From: Obelidium mucronatum
Lineage: Eukaryota > Chytridiomycota > Chytridiomycetes > Chytridiales > Chytriomycetaceae
DNA length: 64,000 nt
Assembly: GCA_025765595.1 (NCBI GenBank)
Contig: JAIVFH010000019.1
Location: 124,001-188,000 of the forward strand
Direction: 5' to 3'
Shown here: positions 20,090-35,300 of the stretch, piece after piece
Numbering within the stretch: position 1 is the first letter of the stretch
Layout: each line of letters begins with the position of its first letter
Notes under the pieces: model-generated
The model's database searches: none
The model's input: only the letters and a program-made list of their open reading frames with translations
What the model was told of the DNA's origin: nothing
Program-made: the position numbers and the translations under genes

Positions 20090-22629
20090 TTACTTTAATA
20101 AAGCGTCGAATCCTTTGGAGTAACGGTTCTCTGTTTCTTGCGTCAAAACCATTCGCAGAACTCCAACAATATCCTCCATTTTACTTTCACTTGGTAGAGG
20201 CACGACTTTGAGCTCCACAGCACGTTGTTTCACAATCAACCCAATCATGTCTTCAAGGCAGGACCCCTTTCTCTTGCTACCACCACCAACACTAGTACTA
20301 CCAATCTTTCTTTTCATGAGTTCAGCCGAAACACTCTTGATTTTCGTTTCCGAGAGCTTCAATCCAAAAGTCTTGTACGTCTGTTTAACTGCACTCTTGA
20401 TTACTGCATTTGAAACCTCGTCGCGTGTCAATATCTTTGACGCGTGTTGGCCGTTATTGTTGCTTGACCTTGAAAGATCGAGTAGCCTCTTGACTAGAAA
20501 ATCTGTATCCTTTTCTGGGATTCCGATTCCATCGAGTCCCAATTCAGTGTATTTGAGGGATAAGGCGGCGTGGATCATGAGGTGATCAAATTCTTTACGT
20601 TGTGGTTGTTGTTGCTGGTGTTGTTGAGAACCAGTGGCAACAGGTTTCCCTTGATATTTGACAAGTAAACGCCGAATCTCGGTTACAAAGGCATCCAACT
20701 CTGTCGTATTCTGATGCTGCTGCTGCTGCTGCTGCTGCTGAATCAATACCCATCCCAAACCGATCCCCATACGATTTCACTGCAAACTTTAGAATCAAAT
20801 CATCCAACTCTTGCGGCGTTCTCGAAACGGGAACATCCCCTAAACTAACCTGATGCCCCTTCTTTCGCTTCCTAGCCGCCGCTGCCGCCGCCGTCGACGG
20901 CAATAGTAAATCCGATGCCCCCGTTGGAGATTTAACAAGATCCACCAACCGCCACACCAACCCAGACCCCGCCGCACCACCACCACCACTGGCACCACCG
21001 CCAACAAAAACCCCCAACTCATTCAACCGCGCCTCCACAAGAAACGCAACCCTCTGATTCTCGATATCCAAAAGCGAAAATTTGGCATGTTCGCGTTCAA
21101 CCCTACGTAACCGGGTTTCCAACTCTGCAACCTGCTGAAAACGAGAAGGTTAAGCCCATAGACGCGATCCGAAGCGTTTGGTATTCTTGCACGAGAAGGG
21201 CATTGAGGTCAGAGAGGGTGAAGGGTTTCGGGTTTTGATTAACGAGTGTGAGATTTTTTGGAGGGTTGTTTGGAGTTGAGGAGGGGTGAAGTGGAGGCCG
21301 AGTTCGGAGGCGTGTTTGGAGGCTTTCGGGAGGGATTTGAGGAGTCGGTGGGTTGGTTTGATGAGTTCTATTTGGCTGGGGAATTGATGGTTGGGAGGGG
21401 GGGGGGGGGGGGGGGGGGGGGGAGAGGAGGGTCAGATTTACACAACTCAAAAAAAAAAAAAAAAAAAAAAAACAGAGAAAAAAAACTATATATGTATACG
21501 AAACTCCTCATCCTCCACAAAGAGATTCGCCAAACACCTAAAAAAAACTGGAATCTCTTTACACCGATGCACGACAATAGTTTCCTCTGTAATCAAATGC
21601 TGCCAATACACATGTCCTGGTGCATCCGGGCGATCATGCAGTTGTAGAGACGTCATTGTGACTCTGTCGAATGCGATATTGGAGATCTGCATCCAGTATC
21701 CGGCTTGTTGGTCTTCGATTCCTTTGACATTGGCAAGTGGGATGGGGCTGTGGACTATCCATTCGATGATGTCTAGGGACATTAGGTAGAGCATTCCGTG
21801 CATTCCACTAATCTTTGTTTTCCCTATAACATATGGACGATAAAAAAAAAGTTACCGGGTTTTCGCCCCACCCCACCAAAAAAAAAAAAGAGTTACCTTC
21901 ATGTATAGTATCCGTAAACTGTCTCCCCAAATACAAACTCCTATCCCCTCTGCAACCGCCTCAATAACTCGAAAGCCTTGGTAAATGAATAATCCCATCA
22001 TCATCACTCTTTCCCACAAACAGATACTTTTGGCAATACACGCCTCGTCGTGTCGGGTGTGGGACAAACGACCTATTCCGCGCGACTTGGAACCAATCCA
22101 GGATTTTCCCGTCGTCTCGGTGTTCTATTCTTTCTGTGACGACAGTGTCGTTGGGATGCATTTGTAACTCGAGGGATAGCTGAACGTCTTTTTCCTCGCG
22201 ATCGCCGGCGCCAAAGAACCAAATAAAGTCGATTCGGTGTGATGGATCCGTTAGGTTGTTGTTGTTGAGTTTGTTGTATAGGCCGCGGAGGTAGGTTCGG
22301 CGGATTGTGTTGAGTTCGGAGGTTGTTGTGAGGATTCCAATCAGGGCTGTGTGTGGGGCTGGGCAGCCGTTGTTTTGGTCCTCCACGTTCAGTTGGAGAT
22401 GGATTTTCCCGTCGAGTTTTGGTTTGAGTGAAATTAGGTTGCTTGGGGGAGCAGAGTAAACTTGTTGCGATGATGATAAAGTTTGATCGGAATCATTTGA
22501 TGGGAATATCTCGTCGCGAAAGAGAATAGCTATGCTGGATATCCAAAAGAAAACTAAAAGGATAATGCAGAAGCAGATCACTTTGAATGGTTTCCTTCGC
22601 TTTGCATTTGCTGGGCTGGACTGCTGCAT
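20090..22629 (-). CDS. GT31-type glycosyltransferase fused to a helical-repeat C-terminal region (copy 2, with a coding break)
   Basis: It starts with ATG at 22629. Residues about 12-32 are a single membrane anchor (FKVICFCIILLVFFWISSIAI), the type II layout of Golgi enzymes. The catalytic part has IRRTYLRGLY, IDFIWFFGA, HPNDTVV, KSDDDGIIHLPRL (metal motif), GMLYLMSLDIIEW and EDQQAGYW. Directly after HLPRLSSY there is an in-frame TGA at 21961-21963, then the frame stays open into the conserved part, so this copy is broken there or the base is wrong. After FVEDE a phase-2 intron (21504-21376) with 24-T and 26-C tracts joins to QIELIKPTHRLLKS and a helical-repeat region with Ala, Gly and Gln runs (CAG repeat near 20720). 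The ending (MEDIVGVLRMVL...FDALLK) aligns with copy 1 (TDDIVIYLQMRL...LDEILK). Exon joins near 21300, 21150 and 20780 are unsure. Confidence 0.6.
21397..21472. repeat. Poly-G (26) and poly-A (24) tracts in the GT31-helical intron
   Basis: Plus-strand G run 21397-21422 and A run 21449-21472. In the gene's sense direction they are T24 then C26, between the donor at 21504 and the acceptor at 21376. Confidence 0.95.
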
Positions 22630-22842
22630 TTTGCAACTTGACAATTCCTACAAATCCCTGGGAATATCGATTCACATCACATACACATTAAATTGACCCA
22701 AATATAAAAGTGTATTGATCCAAATTCAGGAGTCGCATTACATCAAAAAAAAATTGGAAAAGACAGATATGTGCTTCGTAATCATCAACACTAACCCCCA
22801 CCCCCATACTGAAAATACAATTACTTTTCTTCGTTTTTTTTT

Positions 22843-24729
<1,887 letters not shown>

Positions 24730-25123
24730 TGTTGGATACGTTTTCTGAAAAGAAGAAAAAAATTGCTTATCAGTTTATCTGAGAGAGGTGAATCACATCT
24801 CCCAGCGAAAAGAGGCAAGGGGATTAATTCGAGCTTCTACGATTAAATCACTGGAATCGATAACTTTTCCCAGGTGCGCATCCGCCATCCGAGCCACTTA
24901 ACAAGCTGAACAAGCTTACCAGGAGCGCTGCCCCAGCGGCTACACTGTTGGAGAAACCTCTCCGCGTGATGACTGCTGCTGTCCGTTGAGCTACACTTCT
25001 TACTGATCGAAACAACATCATGTAGTTTGATTCGTTTCTGTTTTTTTTGCTACAGAATTTCTGGGCTCAACAGATGTCAATTTACGCCGATTTTTTGGAA
25101 GATAAAGGACATGTCATCATGAT
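24730..25123. other. Intergenic region upstream of homocitrate synthase
   Basis: It separates the homocitrate synthase start from the stop of the GT49-like gene; both lie on the minus strand. No convincing coding or RNA gene is seen. Small open frames here have no domain. Confidence 0.5.
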
Positions 25124-27050
25124 TCATTCTGTTTCTTCCCTGACCAAAACTCTCTTTCTATTCGCTGAAGATGATTCTATATTTTTGGCTCGTTTCCCTC
25201 GACGCCACATTTCTTTGTACTTCCCTTTAACGCGTTCCAAAAATCGCCTATACGCACGATTGACTGTCTGTCGGACAACTGTTGTTTCTACTTTCCATTC
25301 TTTTCGACTGCTGCTTTCTCCATGCCATCGATGGAGAACGAACACTTCAGGTGGGACATACATTCTGACACCCCTCAATTGCATTTCGATGCTGTGACTC
25401 CGCTTATTAAAGCTATATCCCCGGAACGATGTATCAAATAAGGGGACTATCGCTCTCCTTGCAATAAAGTAAGGTTCTAGAAGGTGGTGGGGTCGTAAGA
25501 ATGACGGGGAATTCACATGTTTTGCAACGTTTCTTTTTTCAAGTTTACCATAAAATGAATTCAATAAAGGTTTCTCTTGGGTCTTGAACTTTAAATCTTC
25601 ATCCTGGGTTTCATATTCATTTTCTTCTTTGTCAAAGTGATTGCTTCTCTTTTCCTAATATGCCAGCTACAGTCCGAGCCTATCGTCCATACTTCGTATA
25701 TTCGCTTAGTTTTAAACCATTTTGGAAAATTTGTATGCCCTTGAACAGCAGTGCTAGTGATGCCTTTTGGGGGAGTTAAGGATGCCCCAGTACACCACTT
25801 GGAAAGAGTAGCTGTATCCTTCTGCGGCTTATTAAAATAAGAGCTACTATTGAGCCCAAAGTAGCAAAAAAAAATTATCACCTTTTTTGCAAGAATGGCA
25901 GGGTACACTTTGAAATGAAAAGGGACAACTCTTCCAGCAACACAATCTATGTGTAATCTATGCCTATCTAATCCATTTAGACTCGAGATACGTTTTCTAT
26001 AGCAGCACCCTCGTCAAACCCTGACACCTCTTCAAATGCGGCCAGCACTATGGCTGCAGGTCTAGAAAAGTCATACAGCGTCTCCAAAACTGCTGGAGAT
26101 TGTACGAGAATCGAATGCGCGTCTTTGCTTGGCAAAAAGTCGGCATCAAGACTGAATACTAAATCTGTGCGTGACTCCAAGAGTGCCAAATTGCGTAGCG
26201 AGTTGATTGGATAAAGCAGATCGTAAGGATGATGCAAGTTGCCCAGATGGTCAAGGTTACGGTCAGCAACCTTTACCAAAAATTCAACTCCAAAAAGGAG
26301 AGATACTGTGATGGTTCTGCCATTGATTACTGTTTTTGGAGTTATAACTGTCTTCAACCTTCGAATTTGCTTTGCGAGAAGAGGGAGATCGTTAAGTGAT
26401 TCAATGTACAAGGCGATGGATATTGACGCGTCCCAGGTTTTGATCAAGTCCGGAATAAGGTGAAATCTGTACGGTGCCAGGATAACCAGCAGTTAGTTAC
26501 AACACGTAAATGAAAAACGGCCTTTTTCGAGTGAATACCTGTTTAAAGAAAGTTGCGTGAATAGAGTCACATCGTGGTTTAATTTGTTTTTGGCCGAGCT
26601 CTTGTAGACTCTATATCCAGGTGCGGTGATGTACGGTATCTCGTTATCCCCGGCATAGACGCCATCATCTGTGGAGTATGACTTCAGAGGAGAATACGAT
26701 TTACTCGGAACACGCAGCGATCTTTGCTGCTGGATTTTCTGTACCAGAGCCAGGTCGTCATGGTTGTTTCGTTGATCTTGATATTGTTTGTTTTGCTGTC
26801 CCAAGAAGAACTCTGAGAGAGTCGCGTTTTCGTAGTACCATTCAGGAATACTCAAAAAGCGATGGCTTCCTTTCGATGAAAGTTCTTTATAGTTGAAGAG
26901 TTTGTGGGGTGTCGATGTTATATTGAGATGCCGTTGGCGATCGAGTGAGTTCCGCCTTAGTTCAAGTTCTGCGGATGATTCGATACAAAAGGACGATAGT
27001 AGAATAATGAGTGCCAGGTAGATATGCGTCTGACCATGGATCATTCTCAT
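25124..27050 (-). CDS. GT49/LARGE-like glycosyltransferase, type II membrane protein
   Basis: It starts with ATG at 27050 (MRMIHGQTHIYLALIILLSS), giving an N-terminal anchor or signal. Exon 1 (27050-26539) ends at NHDVTLFTQLSLNR and joins exon 2 (26466-25992) as FHLIPDLIKTWDASISIALY, the opening pattern of this family. Exon 2 has YPINSLRNLALLESRTDLVFSLDADFLPS, where DADF is the metal-binding DxD-type motif. Later exons give GHTNFPKWF, EPYFIARRAIVPLFDTSFRGYSFNKRSHSIEM and VPPEVFVLHRWHGE, all diagnostic of GT49 (beta-1,3-glucuronyl/xylosyltransferase-like; LARGE C-terminal domain). The last exon runs to 25124. It would act on glycans in the Golgi. The substrate is unknown. Exon joins between 25990 and 25560 are approximate. 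Confidence 0.78.
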
Positions 27051-27402
27051 TTGCTTGTTTGTGTGGCAATTTGTTGTCAATTTGTTATTATTTTTTTTCG
27101 TTACAGCCAAAGGTTGTCAGATTTTCCAAGACTACGACGATTGAAGGATAATGTACCAGGGCATCTAGGACTTTTTTTGTTGACGTGATTGCAAGCAAAG
27201 CCCGTGCTCCAGGCCTTGTTTAACTTTCGACCCCCTTGTCTTTCGTGGCCACAGTGGCTGTACTCCAATATATTTCTTCGAGTGATGTGTAACGAGTCAT
27301 ACTTTATCCCCTGGTAGAGACAGAAAGTAAACAATAAACAAAAGCGGAGACAAGTCTCAGTGGAATTTTTTGTTCCTGCCACTCACCCCAATTTCTGTCT
27401 CA
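27051..27402. promoter_or_regulatory. Divergent promoter region between GT49-like gene and desaturase
   Basis: 352 bp between two outward-facing start codons. No other gene is seen. Confidence 0.5.
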
Positions 27403-29091
27403 ATGAGCCCCCCAACCGCCATCGAGACTGCCGCCGCTGCCGCGCCGGAGACCCGCAAGGCGCGGGCCTCGCAGCTGTTTACCATGCAGGAGATCAAGGA
27501 GCAGACCACGGGCGAGAATGCCAAAGTGCTCATCGTCTTCCACAACAAGGTGTACGACCTGACCAAGTGGGTCAAGTACCACCCCGGCGGCGACCTGGCC
27601 GTGATGCACATGAACGGTGAGTGTGCTTATTCCCCAAACCTGGCCAGCAGCGGCGGTGGCTAAATTGGGGAGAGAGGGAGGGTCAACAAAAATGTCATTC
27701 GATCCCTCATGACTGGAAATCTGAGTCTAAAGTGTTGAGCTCACACTACTTGTTTTGGTTAGGACGGGATGCTACTGATGCCATCATTTCATACCACCCT
27801 GAATGGGTCCTCGAGAAGAAGCTTCCTCACTTTTGTGTTGGAGAGCTTGCTGAAACCTCACGCACACCATCATCAAAGATTTCTATGGCATACCGCCAGC
27901 TAGACGACAGAATTAGAAAGGCTGGCCTGTATCAAACGAACTATAACTTCTACATTAGAGAGGCTGTCAAGTTTGCATTCCTTTGGGCGACAGCCGTTTA
28001 CCTTATTTTGAAGTACCCAAACATCTACGGAGTTTTGGCTTCTGCATTGCTGTGTGCTACTTTGTGGTGGCAAGCTGCCTTTGTTGCTCACGATGGTAAC
28101 GAACCCTGTCAAACCCCTCAGCACCCAATTACTAATGCACCAACTTTTTGATTCTACCACAGCGGGACACTCCGGAATTACTCACGACGCTTGGACTGAT
28201 GCTGTTATGGGAATTTGTCTCGGAAACTTTGTCGGAGGTGTCTCTTTGGGATGGTGGAAAAAGAACCACAACGTCCACCACATTGTAACCAACCACCCTG
28301 AGCATGACCCCGACATTCAACACATGCCATTCTTGGCCGTTACATCCAGACTTATGAACAACCTCTACTCAACTTACTACAAGCGTGTCATGGAATTTGA
28401 CGCTCTTGCCAAAATCATGCTTCCCATTCAACACTACACGTTTTACGTTCTTTTGGCATTCGGCCGTTTCAACTTGTATGTCAACTCGATTGCACACTTG
28501 ACATCAAAGGACCGTGTACCACACCGAACACTCGAACTTGTTGGAATCGCCTTCTTTTGGACGTGGTACTTGTCTGTGCTCTCCACATTGAGAGCCTTCT
28601 CCAGGCTTGATTATCACCCACATTATGGTTTCCCACATGTTCACTGTATTGTTGCATGTCCAAATCACGTTAAGTCACTTTGGAATGCCTACCGATATTG
28701 TTGAGGGCGAATCTTTTGCCGAAATGGCTTTGAGAACTTCCATGGATGTCGACTGTCCAAGATGGTTTGACTGGTTCCACGGAGGTCTTCAGGTTCGTTT
28801 TTTTTTTTCTCTTTTTTTTTTTTTCGTTTATATTTTCTTTTTAATTTCTCCTATCTCCAGTTCCAAGTCGTTCACCACTTGTTCCCACGTGTTCCTCGTC
28901 ACAACTTGCGTACCGTTCGTCCATGGGTGATGGAGTTTGCTCAAGAGAATGGATTAACGTACCACAACTATAAATTCATCAAAGGAAACCGAATTGTATT
29001 AAAATGTCTGAAGCAAGTTGCCGAAGAGGTGGCAGCTTCTTTGAAAGCTGCCTGTGCAAAGGCTGAGCAAGAGAAGAAGAAGACACTTTAA
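27403..29091 (+). CDS. Delta-8 sphingolipid desaturase, cytochrome b5-fused, with one frame break
   Basis: Exons 27403-27616, 27763-28095, 28163-28792 and 28861-29091. The N-terminal cytochrome b5 domain has the haem motif HPGGDLAVM, split from the rest by intron 1. The desaturase core shows the three histidine boxes: HDAGHSG (joined across intron 2), HNVHH within KKNHNVHHIVTNHPEHD, and FQVVHHLFPRVPRHN with Gln in place of the first His, the mark of front-end b5-fused desaturases. It inserts a double bond in the sphingoid base of ceramides at the ER. The frame changes once near 28600-28608, after LRAFSRL; the conserved sequence IITHIMVSHMFTVLLHVQ continues at +1, so one base is likely extra or the gene is broken. 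Exon 1 is GC-rich. Confidence 0.85.
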
Positions 29092-29352
29092 ATTTTTGAA
29101 TATTTTTTGCTTGGCTCCTTCTTTTTTTATTTGTTTGTTGTTTCTTTCTTCTACATTCCTTCTTTTTGGTGTGCAGTAGCGTGACGATTAAATACATCTT
29201 TTGCTTTTTACAACATGTGATGATAATCGTTACCTACATTTACGAAAGTCTCCAATCAGTTTCTTAATCACACAATCGTTCTTAAGATGGCAAGTATTTA
29301 TATATTTAGTAAAATTCAATGTAAATTTGAAATAACACCAATCCCATCAAGT

Positions 29353-32300
29353 TCAATCACTTTCTTCGGCAGCACTAAATTCCACCTCAGAATCATCGTC
29401 CTTCTCGTCACTTTCATCCTCGTCACTATCATCAATTTTGTAGGAAGCCTTTGCTTTGGCTCTTCCACCTCGAACAACTGGTTTAGACACAGGTTTTTCA
29501 TCATCATCATCGTCTTCCTCCTCTTCATCAGATGTCACAGCAGAACGGGCGCGTTTTCCTGGCGAAGATAATTTTGGTTGCACAGAAGCAATGTTTCCGC
29601 CCTTTGGCTTTGCTGCTTTCTGCACAACAGCGACGGGAACTGGTTTTTCGTCGTCACTGGAAATATCGATTATAGGAGGTGGAGCTACTTTAGTGGTAGT
29701 GACAACAGGTTTGAAGGCTTTTCCAGGAAGAACCGCTTTTGAGGCACCCAATTGACGCTTCTTTGGTTCGACAACTTCCTCCTTCTGAATAGTTACGGTT
29801 AGTGAATGCTTAAAAAACAGTACGCGACGCCCATCCACACCTCTTTGGCCGATGCCTTTGTGGTGGCGGCCTTCTTTCTAGGAGGGCTAACATCGAATGC
29901 AAAGTCGTCTGCTTCTTTTTCGCCATCGTCGCTCTAATTAAATGAAAAAGTATCAGAAAAACGTGAAAAAAGATTTCAGCACATACATCCACAGTCACAG
30001 GTTTGGCAACTGATTTTGCGGGCTTTGATTCTACACAAAATACCAAAAAATTATGAGTTATTCCAGATATGTATAGTTATTTAGTGTCACCTTTTGATTT
30101 GACCACTTTTGCTGGTTTAGCGTCTTCATCGGGCTGGCGAAAAGTTGCAAGTTAAACTAAAATACAATCGTAAAACCTCACATACATCTTCAGTAACTTT
30201 GGCTTTTGGCGCCTTTTTGGCAGCAGCTTTCACTTTTACGGGGTTTACTTCTTGATTACCATTCTCCTGTGACATCAAGTTAATTCCACAGAACAAATAT
30301 GTATCGGACTACAGTAATGCCTCACATCATCGTCAGAAATCTTAGCTTTTGTAACCCTCTTGGCAATGGGTTTTGGTTTGGCCTCTTCTATTTCTGCATC
30401 ACCGTCACTATCGCTCTAGAACACCATAACAAAAATAATCAGAAAATAGGGTTTTTGGAGATATTTTGGGAGAAACTCACACTTTCAACTAGTTTGGTTT
30501 TAGTAGTTTTGCGTTTGTTTTGAGCCGGCTTTGTTTCTTGTACGTCCTCCATGAAATCGTCACTCTCGCTCTGCAAATCAGACACTAGTAAATCATCGAA
30601 GCCAAAAAACAGAAACTAACATCCTTCGCGGCCGTCTTCTTTGGGGCTGGTTTCGTGACTTTTGGTTCGACATCGTCATCCTCCCCCTGATTTCAAATTT
30701 TCATCGCTCTCAAAATCATGTTACACTAAAATAGAAAGCACATACATCGCTGATAACAATCGTTGTTTTCGGAAGAGCCATTGGCTTCGGTTTCTCTGGA
30801 TTTTTTACACCACTAATCTTCAAACTAGGAAGGGGGCTACCACCCTTCATCCACGATGGGAGATCCGTTACGTCCTTCTCTGCCGGTTTCGCAATAGCTG
30901 GTGGTGCTGCAGCAGGTTTTGATACCGCCTTGGGCTTTGGTACTACAGGTGCAGCAGTGACTTTTTTCTTGGGCTTTGCTTCGAAGTCATCATCAGAAGC
31001 ATCCATTTCGACATCAGAGTCCAGCGCCTTCTTTTTAGCAGCCGCGGTTTTTTTCTTAGCTGCTGCTGACTTGGATCCCTTACCCTTACGTGGCCCAGAA
31101 CGCGATTCCTGCTCGCGAAGCTCTTCCTCATACGCCTTTAGAAATGCGAAACAAAAGCATCAGTCCATTCAGAACATTCGAAATGCATCAAAACAATACA
31201 TACATCCCAGTGCACTAAGAACTCGTCCAAATCAGCCCTCCACAACATGGTTGGTGTCTTTCCAGTGAGAACAGTGATTTCATCTTGTTTCAAGGATCGC
31301 TCGTGAGAGAGATGACTCGACCTGCGAAATTCAAAAGTGTTAAGTAAAACGAGAAGGCTCTCCAAACTTTCAATACCTTTTCATAAGTCAAGCTCCAAAT
31401 TGGCATGCTAAGCAAATAATCGAAGTCTCCAGCAGTAGGAACACCTGATTCGACTGGCTTCTTCCTCTTCCTCCTCTTCAGCACCTGCTTCTGTACCTCC
31501 AGCCACTTTTGCGATTTTCGCCTTTGGAATTCTAAAATAGTCCCGTGCAACTAAATCTTTCAAAATCTCCTTCTTCTTGCGGTTCTGGACAACAAGCTTC
31601 CCACTAATGATCTCTTGGATGAATCGAACCTTATTGTCAAGTCTCGTCCATTCAAAAGTGAGTCGCGTAAGCATAGCTTCCTGTTATTTGTTTTGATTTA
31701 GAATCTGAAACCAAAATAAATCCAACAACCTTTCGCTTGATATAATACTTCAACCGCAAGTTGTAGAAACTCTTCATAAGGCTCTCCACATTCTCATACT
31801 TGCAGATTCGGCCTTCCACATCAAAGCATGTCATGTTCGATGTGGACAAATTCGCAACCAACTTGAAACGCTTCTCAAGACCTTCAGCTTCAGCTTGCTT
31901 CATCGCTTCTTCTGATAATGTCACTGTAAAGTGAACGCTGGTATCAGTGTGATACTCTTTATAGTCCTGAAAATCCGGTCAAAATCGCAGTAGAAAAATG
32001 TGAACTGGGTTGACGCTACCTTCACCCACTGGGGTAATTTTCTTCGCTTCGTCTCCAATCATGGCCTTTTCTAGAAATTCCTTGTAATTTTGTGTCCAGG
32101 TTTTTACCGGGAGTTCTGTTATATCCACAGTAGTATCCGAGGTTTTCAGAATCGTGCCAGAAACTTTGTATGATCCTTTCGTCTTTCCGTCTTCTTCGAT
32201 AGTTCCTTTGAAACCTCTGTACCAGGGCTTCATTGACTGTGGCTCCGAGCCATCCATCATACGATGAATATTCTCAACGATATCGCGTGGGCTGCAAGAA

Positions 32301-35300
32301 GAAAAGCACTCGTTAAACCCTAAAACAATGAATTTGAAAGTAACAAACTGACTTGAAGTTTGGAATTGAACTTGACCACCCAGTTCCAATTCCCTGGGCT
32401 CCATTGACAAGAACCATTGGTAGAATTGGAATATACCTGCCAGTCCAAAGAAATTTTCAGCCATCGTAATAAATTAACTTCGAATGATTTTAGCCAACTA
32501 ACCACTCAGGTTCTATATCTTGTCCATCATCGTTCAAGTATTTCAACAATACATCATCTTCTGGATGGTAAATAACTCGAGCCAAACTATTGAGAGCTGT
32601 GAAAATATATCTTGGGGATGCCGCATCTGCACCACCCTGCAAACGGGTTCCAAATTGTCCTCGCGGTTCCAGAACGTTCAAGTTGTTACTTCCAACTGAG
32701 AAAAAAAATAAGAAAGACGCAAAAGTAGAATCTAACAAAGTTTCAAACTGTAGTTCTGCGCCATATTGATCATTGAAGAAAACAAACTTGCTTCACCGTG
32801 ATGATCTACAGAGGGACTCAGAAAAACGCAGTTGACAAAAGAAAACTTACAAGCACTATGCTCCGAAACATAACCCGCCAGCTGCGTCACTTTAATTTCA
32901 TTCTTGAGATTTCTCTTGAAACAGCAATAAAGAATCTTCCGGTGGCCAGGCTTCATTCCATCAACAAATGAAGGGATTGAACGATGACAATCATTGATCG
33001 AGAAAAGGACAAGCTCCTTATTGATGAAATCGGAAATAGGAATTTTATCGACGCTGTGATCCATGTAAGTTCCTGGCTCAAAACGATCTAGCCACGCTTT
33101 TCGATCATCGGCCTTTGATTTGTTGAAGGCCAGATCAATCAAACTGGAGTCTTCCCCTTGAAGAGTTTCAAACTCCTTTTGGTGCAAGTCCAAGTCCGAG
33201 AAGTACTGCTTAGCATCTTCGGTAGTCGAAGTACCCAGACCCTATTTAGCCCCATGGTAAAGAAGAAATCCGGGAGACAGTTCGAGCTCGTCATACCTTA
33301 TAGTATTTGATAGTGTAGCCCTTTCCTTCATCATTCTGCTTCTTCCATTCTTCATACTCAGGAATTGTAAAGAAGCTAATTGCTTCTTTTCGACTATTTT
33401 TATTTTTCGGCGTCACCTGTTGTATAGTTGGGTTTAATCAAGTGCGTTGGACTAAATGGACGAACCTTAACAATCGGTGTGATAAACTCCATGAGAAAGC
33501 CAGGAATTTTAAGTAAGCTCGGCCAGAAACATTCAAGGAAGTTAATGATGAGTCCTTTGATGTGCGAACCATCGTGATCCTGTGACACAATTAAATACAA
33601 CCTGACAGAATTTAAAACAAAGTAATGGAAATCATACCTGATCGGTCATGATCATAATATGACCATATCGCAAGTCTTTTGTACTCTCGTATTTTTTCCC
33701 TTGCTGCAATCCAATAATCTGCTTCAACGCTGAAATCTCGGCGTTGTTTGAAATCATACTTCCTGCGGCTTCACGAACGTTCAAAAGTTTTCCACGAAGA
33801 GGGAAAACACCGTAATTATCTCTTCCAATTACAGAAAGACCTGAAACAGCCAAAGACTTGGCTGAATCTCCTTCCTGTTAAATGAAATAAAATAGGTGAG
33901 TATTTCGCACATTAAAATATCTGAAGGAATACGAACAGTCAAAATGAGCGTGCAGTGTTGCCCCATTGATTTGGATCCAGCATTGTTGGCATCATCAAGT
34001 TTGGCAATGCCAGAAATACGAGTACGACCGCTCTTTCCGTCTGTTTTTTTCATTGCTTGGTCATGTTTAAACTTTGCCACGGCGAGAATATTGTCAAGAA
34101 CGCCAGATTTGGAAACTGAGAACAATGACGTTGGTGAGACAAATAACTAATTCACAAAGTTGCACAGTTACCCTTCTTCATGAACTCTTCACTAATTGAG
34201 CACTTTGAACCGAAACTGGAAACTTTTAGGGTCATATTTTCTTTGGTTTGCGAATCAAAGGTGGGATTCTCAATCAAACAGTTGACAAACACGCTCAGTT
34301 GTGATTTGACAAGATGCGGTTTAATGACAGACTCCTTGGCATTCTTTGTCTTTTCTTTCTTCTTCGCAAGTTCCATCAAGACGTTACCGATTTGATCAGA
34401 AACCTAATAAAGAGAAGTTGATTGAGCACACTATCATGAAGTGGTTAGCATCTCACATGAGTAACGTGGGTTCCACCCTTTGAGGTACAAATGGAATTGA
34501 CAAATGACACTTGTTGGAACTGCCCATCGGAAACAGTGAATGCAATCTCCCATCGATCCGACACCTTTTCGTAAATTACAGGAGGTGGTTTTCTCAATCC
34601 TTCACCAACAGACTCTGGTGCAGGCGTGAACAAGTCAATATACTCCTTGAAATTCTTGATTCGAATCTTGTTATCGTTCAAAGAGACTGTCACGCCCACA
34701 AGACAACCGGCCATGTCGTAGGCTCGCTTCTTAAAGAGAGCGGTGATATCATCGTCCATGTGGGTCATACCAAACTTTTGGAGATCAGGTTTGAAAGTGA
34801 TTTTCGTGAAGTCTTCCGTTTTGACTGATTTTACGGTTGGTTCTCCCTTTTCGGTCATGTTCTTCGAGAATTTCTACAGGTTTTTTAAAACGGAAATCCA
34901 TCAGGTTATGAAGTATGACTTTGTGGAGACTCTTTGGAAGTTCATCCCAACGGTGGTCGACAACACACCGCAGCAAGTTACCACCTTCGGCGGATAAAAC
35001 AAACCTGCTTATACTTTCGACCCTTCTTTGAGTCACCCGTTTCCACAATAAACTCGGTAGAAAAGATATTACAAAGCTTGGCACCATAACCATTACGACC
35101 ACCAGTAACTTTCTTTTCAGAATCGTCATAGTTACTGGACGTGAGCAAGTGACCGAAAATGAGTTCAGGAACATAGACTTTTTCTTTCGCGTGCATTTCA
35201 ATGGGGATACCGCGACCATTGTTGTAGACTGAGATGGTATTGTTTTCTCGGTCGACCGTTACTTTGATTGCACTCATGCTGGGGTCTCGTTGCTTGTTGT

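Noticed and set aside
24890..25000. A-box-like sequence (GTAGCTCAACGG, minus strand) suggesting a tRNA gene
   Set aside because: No B box of the GGTTCGANTCC form at the right distance and no clear cloverleaf could be drawn.
29287..29571. Plus-strand hydrophobic frames over the tail of topoisomerase II
   Set aside because: They are antisense translations of Asp/Glu/Lys-rich coding exons.
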